A DNA stretch of 64,000 nt from Chitinophaga terrae (ex Kim and Jung 2007) (GTDB lineage Bacteria; Bacteroidota; Bacteroidia; Chitinophagales; Chitinophagaceae): NCBI RefSeq assembly GCF_900107795.1, contig NZ_FNRL01000019.1, forward strand, positions 59,401-123,400, read 5' to 3'. Positions within the stretch are counted from its first letter, which is position 1. The number at the start of each line of letters is the position of its first letter. Below, in pieces: positions 24,957 through 33,175 of this stretch. The translations under genes and the position numbers were made by a program. The notes beneath the pieces were generated by a model. It searched no databases and was not told where the DNA came from. It worked only from the letters and a program-made list of their open reading frames with translations.

Positions 24957-26260
24957 TATAGTAAGTTGTATTCCTCGTTAATCCATACCCCGATGGGTTG
25001 GTATTCCATTCCTTTTCCTACTACTGCCATTGGTAAGGGTTGTCCTCCGCCGATAGCCAGCAGTTTCCAGATATCCGCAAAGTCTTTCTTTACGGGCATC
25101 AGCATTTCCTGTTTGTCTTGCAGCCACCATTGCGACTGGTGCCAGACCGGCGACAGGTGGTCTATCGTATATACCTGCTCGTTATAAACGGGAAGTACCT
25201 CGCTGATGGCGGTTTGCGCGTTCATCAGCTCTTCCCAGTTGCTATGTCCTTTGAATGGGGTAGCGGCGGGAACGGTAGTGTATTGTTTGATCAATGCTCT
25301 TAACGGGGAAGCAGAAGGGTAGAACACCAGTTCTGCATTGATAGTGGCGCCGGGCAGCAGCGTCAGTGGCGGCAAGCCCTGGTTGCGCATATAGAACTGC
25401 AATACCAGTGCGGGGCGCGACGACCTTTGTCCGTATAGCCAATACCGTTCGGAGATCAGCCGGTCTTCTTCCGTGCTTTGTTTGCCCAGTATCAGCCAGG
25501 AGTCGGTGATGCCGGTTTGTTCTTTCAGTTCGTCCTGCGACACGGGGAAGCCGATCAATGTACGGATATCCTGTTGCAGTGCGGAGGGGAGGAGGTCCAG
25601 CCGTTTAAAGCCCTGGATGGTCAGGTACAGGCGGGCCAGTTTTTCCAGGAAGGGAGATTGCCAGCCTTCCTGGTAGAAGCCTGCTTCGGAGAGTTCTTTC
25701 ACCATATTGGAAAGTCCCGGCGCCTGGGCGTCTATCATTCGTTTGCTGATATTGTCGAAGAACGAATAGTCTTTCTCGGGGAGATCGATGATCCCGTTCC
25801 TGACAATGTCTTTCAGCCATTGGGTAAGTTCTTCTATCCCGTCCTGTACTTTCCGGATACGGGCCTGCTGGCGTTTGGCCTGGGCTTCAGCATCAGGGGC
25901 TTTGTCGGGGGCTGTTTTTTTCTCTTCTTTCACCGCCCTTTTGGAAAGCCATTCGCTTACCCAGGCAGGTGGAGTATTATCGGTGAAGGTTCCGGGCTGG
26001 CGCGCATACAACAGCATCAGTCCCAGACTATGTTTACAGGGGAATTTGCGGCTTGGGCAACTGCATTTGAAGGCCATATTAATGGTATCCACCTGGGTTT
26101 GATATGGCTTGCTTCCACTTCCCTGGCATTCGCCCCAGAGGGCAAGTTCATTGACGCCTTTGCTGACCCATTTGGCCGGGTTGGCCAGGTCTTTCCCTGA
26201 TTTGCGGGATGAGTCGTCAGGTGCTAATGCCAGCACTTGGTCATCAGACAGGTTTAACAT
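24956..26260 (-). CDS. SWIM zinc-finger protein (YehQ-like)
   Basis: A 434-residue protein, first gene of the cluster. A SWIM zinc finger is clear near the N terminus: Cys66, Cys68, Cys75 and His77 in FKCSCPSRKFPCKHSLGL (CxCx6CxH). SWIM domains bind DNA or proteins. Before it stands a region with WVSKGVNELALWGECQGSG, common to this SWIM subgroup. After it comes a charged linker (KEEKKTAPDKAPDAEAQAKR, about 110-130) and a long region without recognisable motifs. The ~215-bp gap upstream, holding the suf operon's terminator hairpin, should contain the promoter of the whole six-gene unit. Confidence 0.82.
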   Translation of the reverse strand: MLNLSDDQVLALAPDDSSRKSGKDLANPAKWVSKGVNELALWGECQGSGSKPYQTQVDTINMAFKCSCPSRKFPCKHSLGLMLLYARQPGTFTDNTPPAWVSEWLSKRAVKEEKKTAPDKAPDAEAQAKRQQARIRKVQDGIEELTQWLKDIVRNGIIDLPEKDYSFFDNISKRMIDAQAPGLSNMVKELSEAGFYQEGWQSPFLEKLARLYLTIQGFKRLDLLPSALQQDIRTLIGFPVSQDELKEQTGITDSWLILGKQSTEEDRLISERYWLYGQRSSRPALVLQFYMRNQGLPPLTLLPGATINAELVFYPSASPLRALIKQYTTVPAATPFKGHSNWEELMNAQTAISEVLPVYNEQVYTIDHLSPVWHQSQWWLQDKQEMLMPVKKDFADIWKLLAIGGGQPLPMAVVGKGMEYQPIGVWINEEYNLL

Positions 26261-26387
26261 AACTTAATGTTGATCTTTTGAATTTGTAAGGCAGAAAGTA
26301 TGGGTGAACTGGCATAGCGATCTCCTTTCGCAGCAAAACAAAAAAATCGAACTGTTTTATTATTAATGAATGATATCACAAAATAAA

Positions 26388-26465
26388 TGTTTCATAAAAT
26401 AAAAGCCAAATATCCAAATTCACTACGCAGTGTATTTGGTATTTGGCTTTTATTTTATGAAAAAA
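26388..26465 (-). terminator. strong terminator hairpin of the suf operon
   Basis: TTTCATAAAATAAAAGCCAA... pairs with ...TTGGCTTTTATTTTATGAAA. The stem is about 28 bp with two small irregularities, and the loop is around ACTACGCAGT. It lies just after the stop of the last suf gene on the minus strand and before the promoter region of the SWIM-headed cluster. It separates the two operons. Confidence 0.85.
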
Positions 26466-26477
26466 ATCAGTGAATAA

Positions 26478-26789
26478 TCAAAGGAATCCCAGTTCGAGGC
26501 GGGCTTCTTCGCTCATCATTTCTTTAGTCCATGGCGGGTCAAAGGTCAGATGAACATCAACTTCCGAAACGCTTTCAATGTTCCGGATTTTTTCATCTAC
26601 TTCCCGGATAATATCCCCGGCTACAGGGCAACCCGGCGCAGTGAGCGTCATATCAATGCCAATGCGGTTGTCTTCTTTGATCTTAATAGCGTAAACGAGG
26701 CCCAGTTCCCAGATATTCACGGGGATCTCAGGATCATAAACCGTTTTTAACTGCGCTATTATTTCTTCTCTTAATTCAGCTTCACTCAT
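26478..26789 (-). CDS. sufT: SufT/MIP18 (DUF59) family Fe-S assembly protein
   Basis: A 103-residue DUF59 protein with the family pattern VYDPEIPVNIWELGLVY and MTLTAPGCPVAGDI, the latter holding the conserved Cys, and the C-terminal FDPPWTKEMMSEEAR. DUF59/MIP18 proteins assist maturation or transfer of Fe-S clusters. Its start overlaps the end of sufE by four bases (ATGA), and it is the last gene of the suf operon. The name sufT follows common use in Gram-positives and archaea. Confidence 0.88.
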   Translation of the reverse strand: MSEAELREEIIAQLKTVYDPEIPVNIWELGLVYAIKIKEDNRIGIDMTLTAPGCPVAGDIIREVDEKIRNIESVSEVDVHLTFDPPWTKEMMSEEARLELGFL

Positions 26790-27214
26790 TGCTGGTTAAT
26801 TTTAGCTTGATAGGCAATTGCATAGAGCTTCATTTGTTTCAGCATGCTCAGTAACCCGTTGGAGCGGGTAGGAGAGAGATGGCTGCTCAGTCCTATGGCG
26901 TCGATGAAAAAAATATCCGCTGTTGCAATATCCTGGGGCGTATGACCGGAAAGTACATGGATCATCAGGCTTACTAATCCTTTGGTGATCACTGCATCGC
27001 TGTCGGCGGTAAAATAAAGTTTGCCGTCTTTCAGTTCTGTATGCAGCCAAACCCTGGATTGGCAACCCTTGATAAGATTATCGGGGGTTTTGAATTCTTC
27101 GGGGATGAGCGGCAATTCCTTACCCAGTTGGATGATATATTCATATTTATCCTCCCAGTTGCCCATCATCGAAAAGTCTGAAATAATATCTTCCTGTATT
27201 TCCTTAATCGTCAT
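26786..27214 (-). CDS. sufE: SufE sulfur-acceptor protein
   Basis: A 142-residue SufE-like protein. The active Cys51 is in IKGCQSRVW, the sulfur-receiving motif. SufE takes persulfide sulfur from SufS and raises its activity. The segments LPLIPEEFKTPDNLI and SRSNG-like LSPTRSNGLLSML are typical. It lies between sufS (11 bases upstream) and the DUF59 gene (overlapping). Confidence 0.93.
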   Translation of the reverse strand: MTIKEIQEDIISDFSMMGNWEDKYEYIIQLGKELPLIPEEFKTPDNLIKGCQSRVWLHTELKDGKLYFTADSDAVITKGLVSLMIHVLSGHTPQDIATADIFFIDAIGLSSHLSPTRSNGLLSMLKQMKLYAIAYQAKINQQ

Positions 27215-27225
27215 ATTCGCCTTTT

Positions 27226-28470
27226 TTACAAAAGCATGGAAGCGGCTCTTTTAACGCCTGCTACCAGCTTGTCTACTTCTTCTTTGGTATTATAAAAAGA
27301 AAGGGAAGCACGTACAGTTCCCGGGATCCTGAACAGATCCATGAGGGGTTCGGTACAGTGATGTCCTGTTCTTACAGCAATACCCTGCTGATCCAGCAAC
27401 TCGCCCATATCAAACGGGTGGATATTATGAACGAGGAAGGAGATAGCGCCACTTCTGTGTGCGGCGTCGCCTATCAACCTGAGCCCGTCAATTTTCCTGA
27501 GTTCCTGCAACGCGTAGGTCATTAACTCTTCTTCGTATTGCTGTACTTTTTCAAGTCCTAACCCCTGCAGGTATTCAATGCCTGCCGCTAAAGCGATTGC
27601 GCCGGCTATATTAGGCGTTCCTGCTTCAAATTTATAGGGCAGTTCATTGTAAGTGGTCTTTGCAAAAGTTACGGTCTTGATCATATCCCCGCCACCCTGG
27701 TAAGGGGGCAGTTTATTCAGCCATTCGGTAGTTCCGTATAAAACCCCGGTACCGGTAGGACCGTAGATCTTATGGCCGGAGAAGGCAAGGAAGTCGGGCT
27801 TCAGGGCCTGAACATCAATGCTGATATGCTGAATAGCCTGTGCTGCATCTATCAGTACAGGGATATTTTTTGCATGCGCTAATTCAATGATCTCTTCAAC
27901 GCGATTGATAGTGCCCATGGTGTTGGAAACGTAGGTAACCGCAACGATCTTCACGGTTTCGTCCAGCATGGCTTTGAAAGCCTCCATTTGCAGTTCTCCT
28001 TTTTCGTTGATAGGGATCACTTTCAGGGTAGCTCCGTTATCTTCGCAGGCAATCTGCCAGGGAACAATATTGCTATGGTGTTCCATAGCGGAAATGATCA
28101 CGGTATCGCCGGCTTTCAGGAAGCGGCGGCTCATGGCGTTGGCAACGAGGTTGATACCGTCTGTTGTTCCTTTGGTGAAGATGATCTCATGAGAATGAGC
28201 TGCATTGATGAAGCTGGCCACTGTTTGCCTGGCCTGTTCATAAGCATTGGTAGCTACCTGGCTCAGATGGTGAACCCCACGGTGAACATTGCTATTATAG
28301 TTTTCATAATAACGAGCTTCCGCATCTATTACTACCTGAGGCTTCTGGGTGGTAGCACCATTATCGAAGTATACCAAAGGCTTGCCATGAACCTGTGTAC
28401 CAAGGATAGGAAAATCTTTTCTTACCTTTTCTACATCAAGTCCGGCCACTATGTTAGCAATTTGTTCCAT
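27226..28470 (-). CDS. sufS: SufS cysteine desulfurase
   Basis: A 414-residue group II cysteine desulfurase. PLP-binding Lys234 is in FSGHKIYGPTG and the catalytic Cys372 in VRTGHHCTEPLM. Also seen are YFDNGATTQKP, NVHRGVHHLS and DAAQAIQH, all typical of SufS. It makes persulfide from cysteine for the SufBCD scaffold through SufE. It lies six bases after sufD. Confidence 0.95.
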   Translation of the reverse strand: MEQIANIVAGLDVEKVRKDFPILGTQVHGKPLVYFDNGATTQKPQVVIDAEARYYENYNSNVHRGVHHLSQVATNAYEQARQTVASFINAAHSHEIIFTKGTTDGINLVANAMSRRFLKAGDTVIISAMEHHSNIVPWQIACEDNGATLKVIPINEKGELQMEAFKAMLDETVKIVAVTYVSNTMGTINRVEEIIELAHAKNIPVLIDAAQAIQHISIDVQALKPDFLAFSGHKIYGPTGTGVLYGTTEWLNKLPPYQGGGDMIKTVTFAKTTYNELPYKFEAGTPNIAGAIALAAGIEYLQGLGLEKVQQYEEELMTYALQELRKIDGLRLIGDAAHRSGAISFLVHNIHPFDMGELLDQQGIAVRTGHHCTEPLMDLFRIPGTVRASLSFYNTKEEVDKLVAGVKRAASMLL

Positions 28471-28476
28471 TGTCGT

Positions 28477-29793
28477 TTAGTTATTCATGATTCCCGCAAT
28501 CTGAGCCTGCAATTGTTGTTGCAGTTCAGGCACATTTACTTCACTGGTGATATCATGAGAGAATGCATTTACCATCAGTGCTTTTGCAGCATCTTCTCCT
28601 ATACCTCTTGAACGCAGGTAGAACATGGATTCTTCACTGAACTGGCCAGCGGTGAACCCGTGACTGCATTTTACGTCGTCGGCATAGATCTCCAGCTGAG
28701 GCTGGGAGTTGATATCTGCCTTATCGCCCAGCAGCAGGTTGTTATTCTGCTGGAAAGCGTTTGTTTTCTGAGCTTCCTGGTGTACCAGGATCTTGCCTGT
28801 GAACACTGCGTTGGCATTATCCAGCAGTACTCCTTTATACAGCTCGTTGCTGTAACAGTCAGGCATGATATGATCCATGAAAGTATGATTGTCTACATGC
28901 TGGTGTTGGTTAGCCAGGTAGAATCCTTTCAGGTTTGTTTCCGTATGACTGCCTTTTAAAGCAACGCTGAGGTTGTTGCGGGTAAAAGGAGTGGACGGTA
29001 ATGTAAAGTTGAAGTGATGATAACGGCTATCTTTATGTTGATGGGTAGCGGTTGTATGCACTTCGCGGAAGTTGGCGGCCCCCAGTTGAACATTGTAATG
29101 CCAGAGTTCTGCGTTATCCATTACTACTGTTTCCAGTACACTGTTGGCAAAGGTAACAGCCTGGCTGTCGGGATGCACAGTGGATTCGATAATGGTAGCG
29201 GCGGCGCTTCTGTTCAGGATCCATAAATGGCGTGGCTGAACGAAAGCAGGGGAGTTGCTGGTATATACGTTCACCAGGTGAAGCGGTTTATCCAGTACGG
29301 TGTTGGCTGCCAGTTCAATATACAGGCCGTCTGCAAAGAGGGCTGTATTTAACTGCGCCAGCACGGCTTCGGCCAGGTGAGGCTGTTCGTTGAACCAGGT
29401 GGTGAAACCCGGAGCGGTTGTATGAGCGCTCAGCGCACCGATGATAATACCTTTACCGGCAGGCAATTCGGATAATTCGGTTTGCAGATGACCGTTCACC
29501 AATACGGCGCGGTAGCAGTCCAGGCCCGGGATCGCAGCAGCGGCAACGGTGTCCGCAGATACGGCAACCGGTGTTTGCTGGAGTTCGTACGGGAATTCTT
29601 TCAGGTAACGCTGAATATTGGTAAAACGCCATTCTTCCGTTTTCAGCGTAGGCAGCCCGATGGCTTTAAAACGCTCCAGGGCAGAGCGGCGGATGTCTTG
29701 CAGGTTGTCTGCGGCCAGCGGAAGCTGGGCCGAGAGTGCAGTTACATCTGCTGTAAGCGCCTGGTAAAACGGCAATGTCATATCGCTTGTCAT
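28477..29793 (-). CDS. sufD: SufD Fe-S assembly scaffold subunit
   Basis: A 438-residue member of the SufBD beta-helix family. Typical pieces are LPTLKTEEWRFTNI at the N terminus, the central NHTFMDHIMPDCYSNELYKG, LVHQEAQKTNAFQQNNNL and the end SQPQLEIYADDVKCSHG-like segment with FYLRSRGI. SufD partners SufB and SufC in the SufBC2D complex. The gene follows sufC by 44 bases and precedes sufS by six. Confidence 0.94.
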   Translation of the reverse strand: MTSDMTLPFYQALTADVTALSAQLPLAADNLQDIRRSALERFKAIGLPTLKTEEWRFTNIQRYLKEFPYELQQTPVAVSADTVAAAAIPGLDCYRAVLVNGHLQTELSELPAGKGIIIGALSAHTTAPGFTTWFNEQPHLAEAVLAQLNTALFADGLYIELAANTVLDKPLHLVNVYTSNSPAFVQPRHLWILNRSAAATIIESTVHPDSQAVTFANSVLETVVMDNAELWHYNVQLGAANFREVHTTATHQHKDSRYHHFNFTLPSTPFTRNNLSVALKGSHTETNLKGFYLANQHQHVDNHTFMDHIMPDCYSNELYKGVLLDNANAVFTGKILVHQEAQKTNAFQQNNNLLLGDKADINSQPQLEIYADDVKCSHGFTAGQFSEESMFYLRSRGIGEDAAKALMVNAFSHDITSEVNVPELQQQLQAQIAGIMNN

Positions 29794-29837
29794 AATTCTT
29801 CCTAACTAGTTTTTGTTAAAGTAATCGTTGATTACTC

Positions 29838-30602
29838 TTAAACAGATTCTTTCAAATGTAATTCCTCTTTCAGCCAATCGTAGCCCCTTTCTTCCAGCTC
29901 CAGTGCCAGTTCTTTGGTACCGGTTTTAATGATACGGCCATTGTAAAGTACGTGTACGAAGTCAGGAATGATGTATTCCAGCAAACGTTGGTAGTGAGTA
30001 ATTACTACAAATGATTTTTCGGCGTCGCGCAGTTTGTTAACGCCATTGGAAACGATACGGAGGGCATCGATGTCCAGACCGGAATCTGTTTCATCCAGGA
30101 TTGCGAGCTGAGGGTCCAGCATCGCTAACTGGAATATTTCGTTACGTTTCTTTTCACCGCCGCTGAATCCTTCGTTCAGGGAACGGTTCATCAGGTTTGA
30201 GTGAAAGTCAACCAGTTGTTGTTTTTCTTTGGTGAGTTTCAGGAACTCTTTTGCTTCGAGGGGAGGAAGACCTTTATAAGTTCTGATCTCGTTCAGCGCA
30301 GTCTTAAGGAAGTTAAGATTTGATACGCCCGGGATTTCAACAGGATATTGAAACGCCAGGAATACGCCTTCACGGGCACGGTCTTCCGGGGATAACTCCA
30401 ACAGGTTTTTACCATTGAACCAAACTTCACCTTCTGTTACGGTGTAGTTGTCGCGGCCCGCCAGCACAGAGGCCAGGGAGCTTTTACCAGAGCCGTTCGG
30501 TCCCATGATGGCATGTGTTTCTCCTTTGTTGATCTCGAGATTAATGCCTTTCAGAATCTTTTTTCCTTCTACTTCTGCGTGCAGATTTTTAATCGTCAGC
30601 AT
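29838..30602 (-). CDS. sufC: SufC ATPase
   Basis: A 254-residue ABC-type ATPase. Walker A is GPNGSGKSS, the Q-loop is in FLAFQYPVEIPG, the signature is GFSGGEKKRNE, and Walker B is LAILDETDSGLD, followed by the H-loop in VITHYQRLLEYI. SufC powers SufBC2D during cluster building. The FSGGEKKRNE signature and TDSGLD are diagnostic for SufC among ABC proteins. Confidence 0.95.
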   Translation of the reverse strand: MLTIKNLHAEVEGKKILKGINLEINKGETHAIMGPNGSGKSSLASVLAGRDNYTVTEGEVWFNGKNLLELSPEDRAREGVFLAFQYPVEIPGVSNLNFLKTALNEIRTYKGLPPLEAKEFLKLTKEKQQLVDFHSNLMNRSLNEGFSGGEKKRNEIFQLAMLDPQLAILDETDSGLDIDALRIVSNGVNKLRDAEKSFVVITHYQRLLEYIIPDFVHVLYNGRIIKTGTKELALELEERGYDWLKEELHLKESV

Positions 30603-30644
30603 GATTGTTTTTATTTCGTTCTGTATTTGTAATTGGATAATGAA

Positions 30645-32090
30645 TTATCCAACGCTTCCTTCTAATGTGATTGATAATAATTTTTGTGCTTCTACCGCAA
30701 ATTCCATTGGTAATTGATTGAGCACTTCCTTCACGTATCCGTTTACGATCAGCGCAACTGCTTTCTCGGTATCAATACCTCTTTGGTTCAGGTAGAAGAT
30801 CTGGTCTTCCCCGATCTTGGAGGTAGTGGCTTCGTGCTCGATCATAGCGGTTTTGTTCCTTGACTCGATATACGGGAAGGTGTGAGAACCGCATTGATTG
30901 CCTATCAGCAGCGAATCGCACTGGGTGAAGTTGCGGGCATTTTCTGCGCGGGGTCCAACTGCTACCAGTCCGCGGTAACTGTTGTCGCCATGGCCGGCAG
31001 AAATACCTTTGGAAATGATACGGCTTTTAGTGCCTTTACCAATATGATGGATCTTGGTACCGGTATCTGCGATCTGCCTGTTGCGTACTACGGCAACAGA
31101 GTAAAATTCGCCTTCGGAATAATCTCCCTGGAGGATCACGCTTGGATATTTCCAGGTGATAGCAGAACCTGTTTCTACCTGGGTCCAGGAGATCTTGCTG
31201 CCGGCGCCTTTACAGATACCGCGTTTGGTAACGAAGTTGTAAATACCTCCTTTACCGTCTTTATCGCCAGGGTACCAGTTCTGTACAGTAGAGTATTTGA
31301 TCTCAGCCTGTTCCAGCGCTACCAGTTCCACTACCGCCGCATGCAGTTGATTTTCATCGCGCATCGGGGCAGTACAACCTTCCAGGTAGCTAACATAGCT
31401 GTTGTCGTCTGCAATGATCAGGGTACGTTCGAATTGTCCGGTGTTCTGGGCATTGATACGGAAGTAAGTGCTCAGTTCCATCGGGCAGCGTACGCCTTTT
31501 GGAATGTAAACGAATGACCCGTCAGAGAAAACAGCCGAATTCAGGGCTGCAAAGATGTTATCTGTATGCGGTACCACGCTGCCCAGGTATTTTTTTACCA
31601 GGTCAGGATATTCCTGCACGGCTTCACCGAAAGAGCAGAAGATCACGCCCATTTCTTTCAGTTTTGTTTTGAAGGTAGTAGCTACGGAAACGCTGTCAAA
31701 TACTGCGTCTACTGCCACACCGGCCAATGCTTTCTGTTCGTTCAGCGGGATACCCAGTTTTTCGAATGTAGCCAGCAGCTCAGGATCTACTTCATCCAGG
31801 CTGTTCAGTTGTTTCTTCTTGCGAGGCGCTGCATAATAGGATACAGCCTGAAGATTAAGTTCGGGCATTTTGAAGTGCTGCCATTTGGGGAACTCCATTT
31901 TCTTGAATGCAGCAAACCCTTTCAGACGCCATTCCAAAAGCCACTCCGGCTCATTCTTTTTAGCCGAGATGAAACGGATGATGTCCTCGTTTAAACCGGG
32001 AGGCGCAATTTCCATTTCAATATCGGTGCTAAAGCCAAACTCATATTCCTTATTGGCTATATCATCTATTATTTCGTTACTGTTGATCAT
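30645..32090 (-). CDS. sufB: SufB Fe-S assembly scaffold subunit
   Basis: A 481-residue SufB with the expected segments: VVPHTDNIFAALNSAVFSDG, FVYIPKGVRCPMELSTYFR, SYLEGCTAPMRDENQLHAAV, VETGSAITWKYPSV, IGKGTKSRIISKGISAG and the late QCDSLLIGNQC with the C-terminal FYLNQRGID. SufB carries the nascent cluster in the SufBC2D complex. It follows the sufA-type gene by 39 bases. Confidence 0.96.
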   Translation of the reverse strand: MINSNEIIDDIANKEYEFGFSTDIEMEIAPPGLNEDIIRFISAKKNEPEWLLEWRLKGFAAFKKMEFPKWQHFKMPELNLQAVSYYAAPRKKKQLNSLDEVDPELLATFEKLGIPLNEQKALAGVAVDAVFDSVSVATTFKTKLKEMGVIFCSFGEAVQEYPDLVKKYLGSVVPHTDNIFAALNSAVFSDGSFVYIPKGVRCPMELSTYFRINAQNTGQFERTLIIADDNSYVSYLEGCTAPMRDENQLHAAVVELVALEQAEIKYSTVQNWYPGDKDGKGGIYNFVTKRGICKGAGSKISWTQVETGSAITWKYPSVILQGDYSEGEFYSVAVVRNRQIADTGTKIHHIGKGTKSRIISKGISAGHGDNSYRGLVAVGPRAENARNFTQCDSLLIGNQCGSHTFPYIESRNKTAMIEHEATTSKIGEDQIFYLNQRGIDTEKAVALIVNGYVKEVLNQLPMEFAVEAQKLLSITLEGSVG

Positions 32091-32129
32091 ACAAGTTTTA
32101 AGTTTTGATCGCTCCGGTCATCGTCCTGC

Positions 32130-32456
32130 TCAGACAGCAAAACTTTCACCGCAGCTACAAGTTCTGGTTGCGTTAGGGTTATTGAAGAAAAGGCCTTTGC
32201 CATTCAATCCGTCGGAATAATCCAGCTCTGTACCATACAGGTATAACAGGCTTTTCATTTGAACAACGATCTTAATACCCTTGTCTTCAAATACCTGGTC
32301 GCCTTCTTCCTCAGTTTTTTCAAATTTCAGCACATATTCCAACCCGGAACATCCGCCACCTTTTACGCCAACACGAACAAAAGTGCCCGGTTCATGATGT
32401 TCTTTTACCATCAGGTCGTTAATATATGATGCTGCTTTTTCTGAAACGGTTATCAT
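32130..32456 (-). CDS. sufA: SufA/HesB-type Fe-S carrier
   Basis: A 108-residue A-type carrier with the three family cysteines: Cys36 in GGGCSGLEY, and Cys100 and Cys102 in RTCSCGESF. A-type carriers pass Fe-S clusters from the scaffold to target enzymes. It lies at the head of the suf genes, 26 bases after the flavoprotein gene, and is likely in the same transcript. Confidence 0.92.
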   Translation of the reverse strand: MITVSEKAASYINDLMVKEHHEPGTFVRVGVKGGGCSGLEYVLKFEKTEEEGDQVFEDKGIKIVVQMKSLLYLYGTELDYSDGLNGKGLFFNNPNATRTCSCGESFAV

Positions 32457-32482
32457 ACTCAGAATTTTTATATTGTCTATGG

Positions 32483-33058
32483 CTACGGTTTGGTGATCAT
32501 CCCTGCAGTAACATGCGATTTAGCTGCACAAAGCAGATCCACCATCGTATCCAGCTTGCTTTTATAGAACGTTGTAAACTCGCTTGTCTGCGGGTCGTAC
32601 AAATTGTTTTTCAATATCGGCAGCGAGTAGGGGAGTACCCATGCCCGCAAAGCCTTGGCCACTGCATCCATCGCATTGATTCCCTGCATGGCCTGGGTGC
32701 CGTCTGCCCAAGAGAGCAAAGCTACAACCTTTCCGGTTAAATAAGGACGGTCGTACTTACTCGTGAGCTCCAGCCAGTCCAGACAGTTTTTCATGGCGCC
32801 TGTCATGCCTCCGTGGTATAATGGCGTCATCCAGACGTGCAATTCCGCCTGGCGGAATATATTACACATTTCTGTTACAGATTCCGGCTTCTTTGCCAAT
32901 TCCTCTAAAGAAAAGATCGGTATATGAGACGAACCCAGGTTGAAAACCGTGGGGTCAAATCCCCTTTCCCTGAACTGTTCTTCCAGGTAAGTGGCTAACC
33001 TGTTAGAGGTCGCATAGGGCCTGTCATCTATTGCACCATTAAATATTAGAACATTCAT
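32483..33058 (-). CDS. NADPH-dependent FMN reductase-like flavoprotein
   Basis: A 191-residue flavodoxin-like protein. The N-terminal strand MNVLIFNGAIDDRP, the phosphate-binding loop region and WMTPLYHGGMTGAMKNCLDW match the NAD(P)H-dependent FMN reductase group (SsuE/ArsH-like). It heads the suf gene cluster, 26 bases before sufA and divergent from the SufR-like regulator, so it is likely co-regulated with Fe-S assembly. A role in reducing iron or supplying electrons for cluster assembly is an inference from position. Confidence 0.8.
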   Translation of the reverse strand: MNVLIFNGAIDDRPYATSNRLATYLEEQFRERGFDPTVFNLGSSHIPIFSLEELAKKPESVTEMCNIFRQAELHVWMTPLYHGGMTGAMKNCLDWLELTSKYDRPYLTGKVVALLSWADGTQAMQGINAMDAVAKALRAWVLPYSLPILKNNLYDPQTSEFTTFYKSKLDTMVDLLCAAKSHVTAGMITKP

Positions 33059-33175
33059 TAATATTTAATATTTTAAGATTAAAATGATTGTGAGATTATA
33101 TGTTGATGAAAACCCTCTCAAAAATCACCAAAATCTCAAAATCTTTTTTTTAGCTGGTACAAAATTACGACATTC
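33059..33175. promoter_or_regulatory. divergent control region between the suf operon and sufR-like gene
   Basis: A 117-bp AT-rich gap. It contains an imperfect inverted repeat, GATTGTGAGATT (33086-33097) and AATCTCAAAATC (33132-33143), 11 of 12 matching. Such half-sites could be read by the SufR-like dimer to control both directions. No clear -7 TAnnTTTG element was identified with confidence. Confidence 0.45.

Noticed and set aside
25478..26200. 240-codon frame opposite the SWIM gene
   Set aside because: Antisense shadow; the SWIM frame has a zinc-finger motif and operon context.
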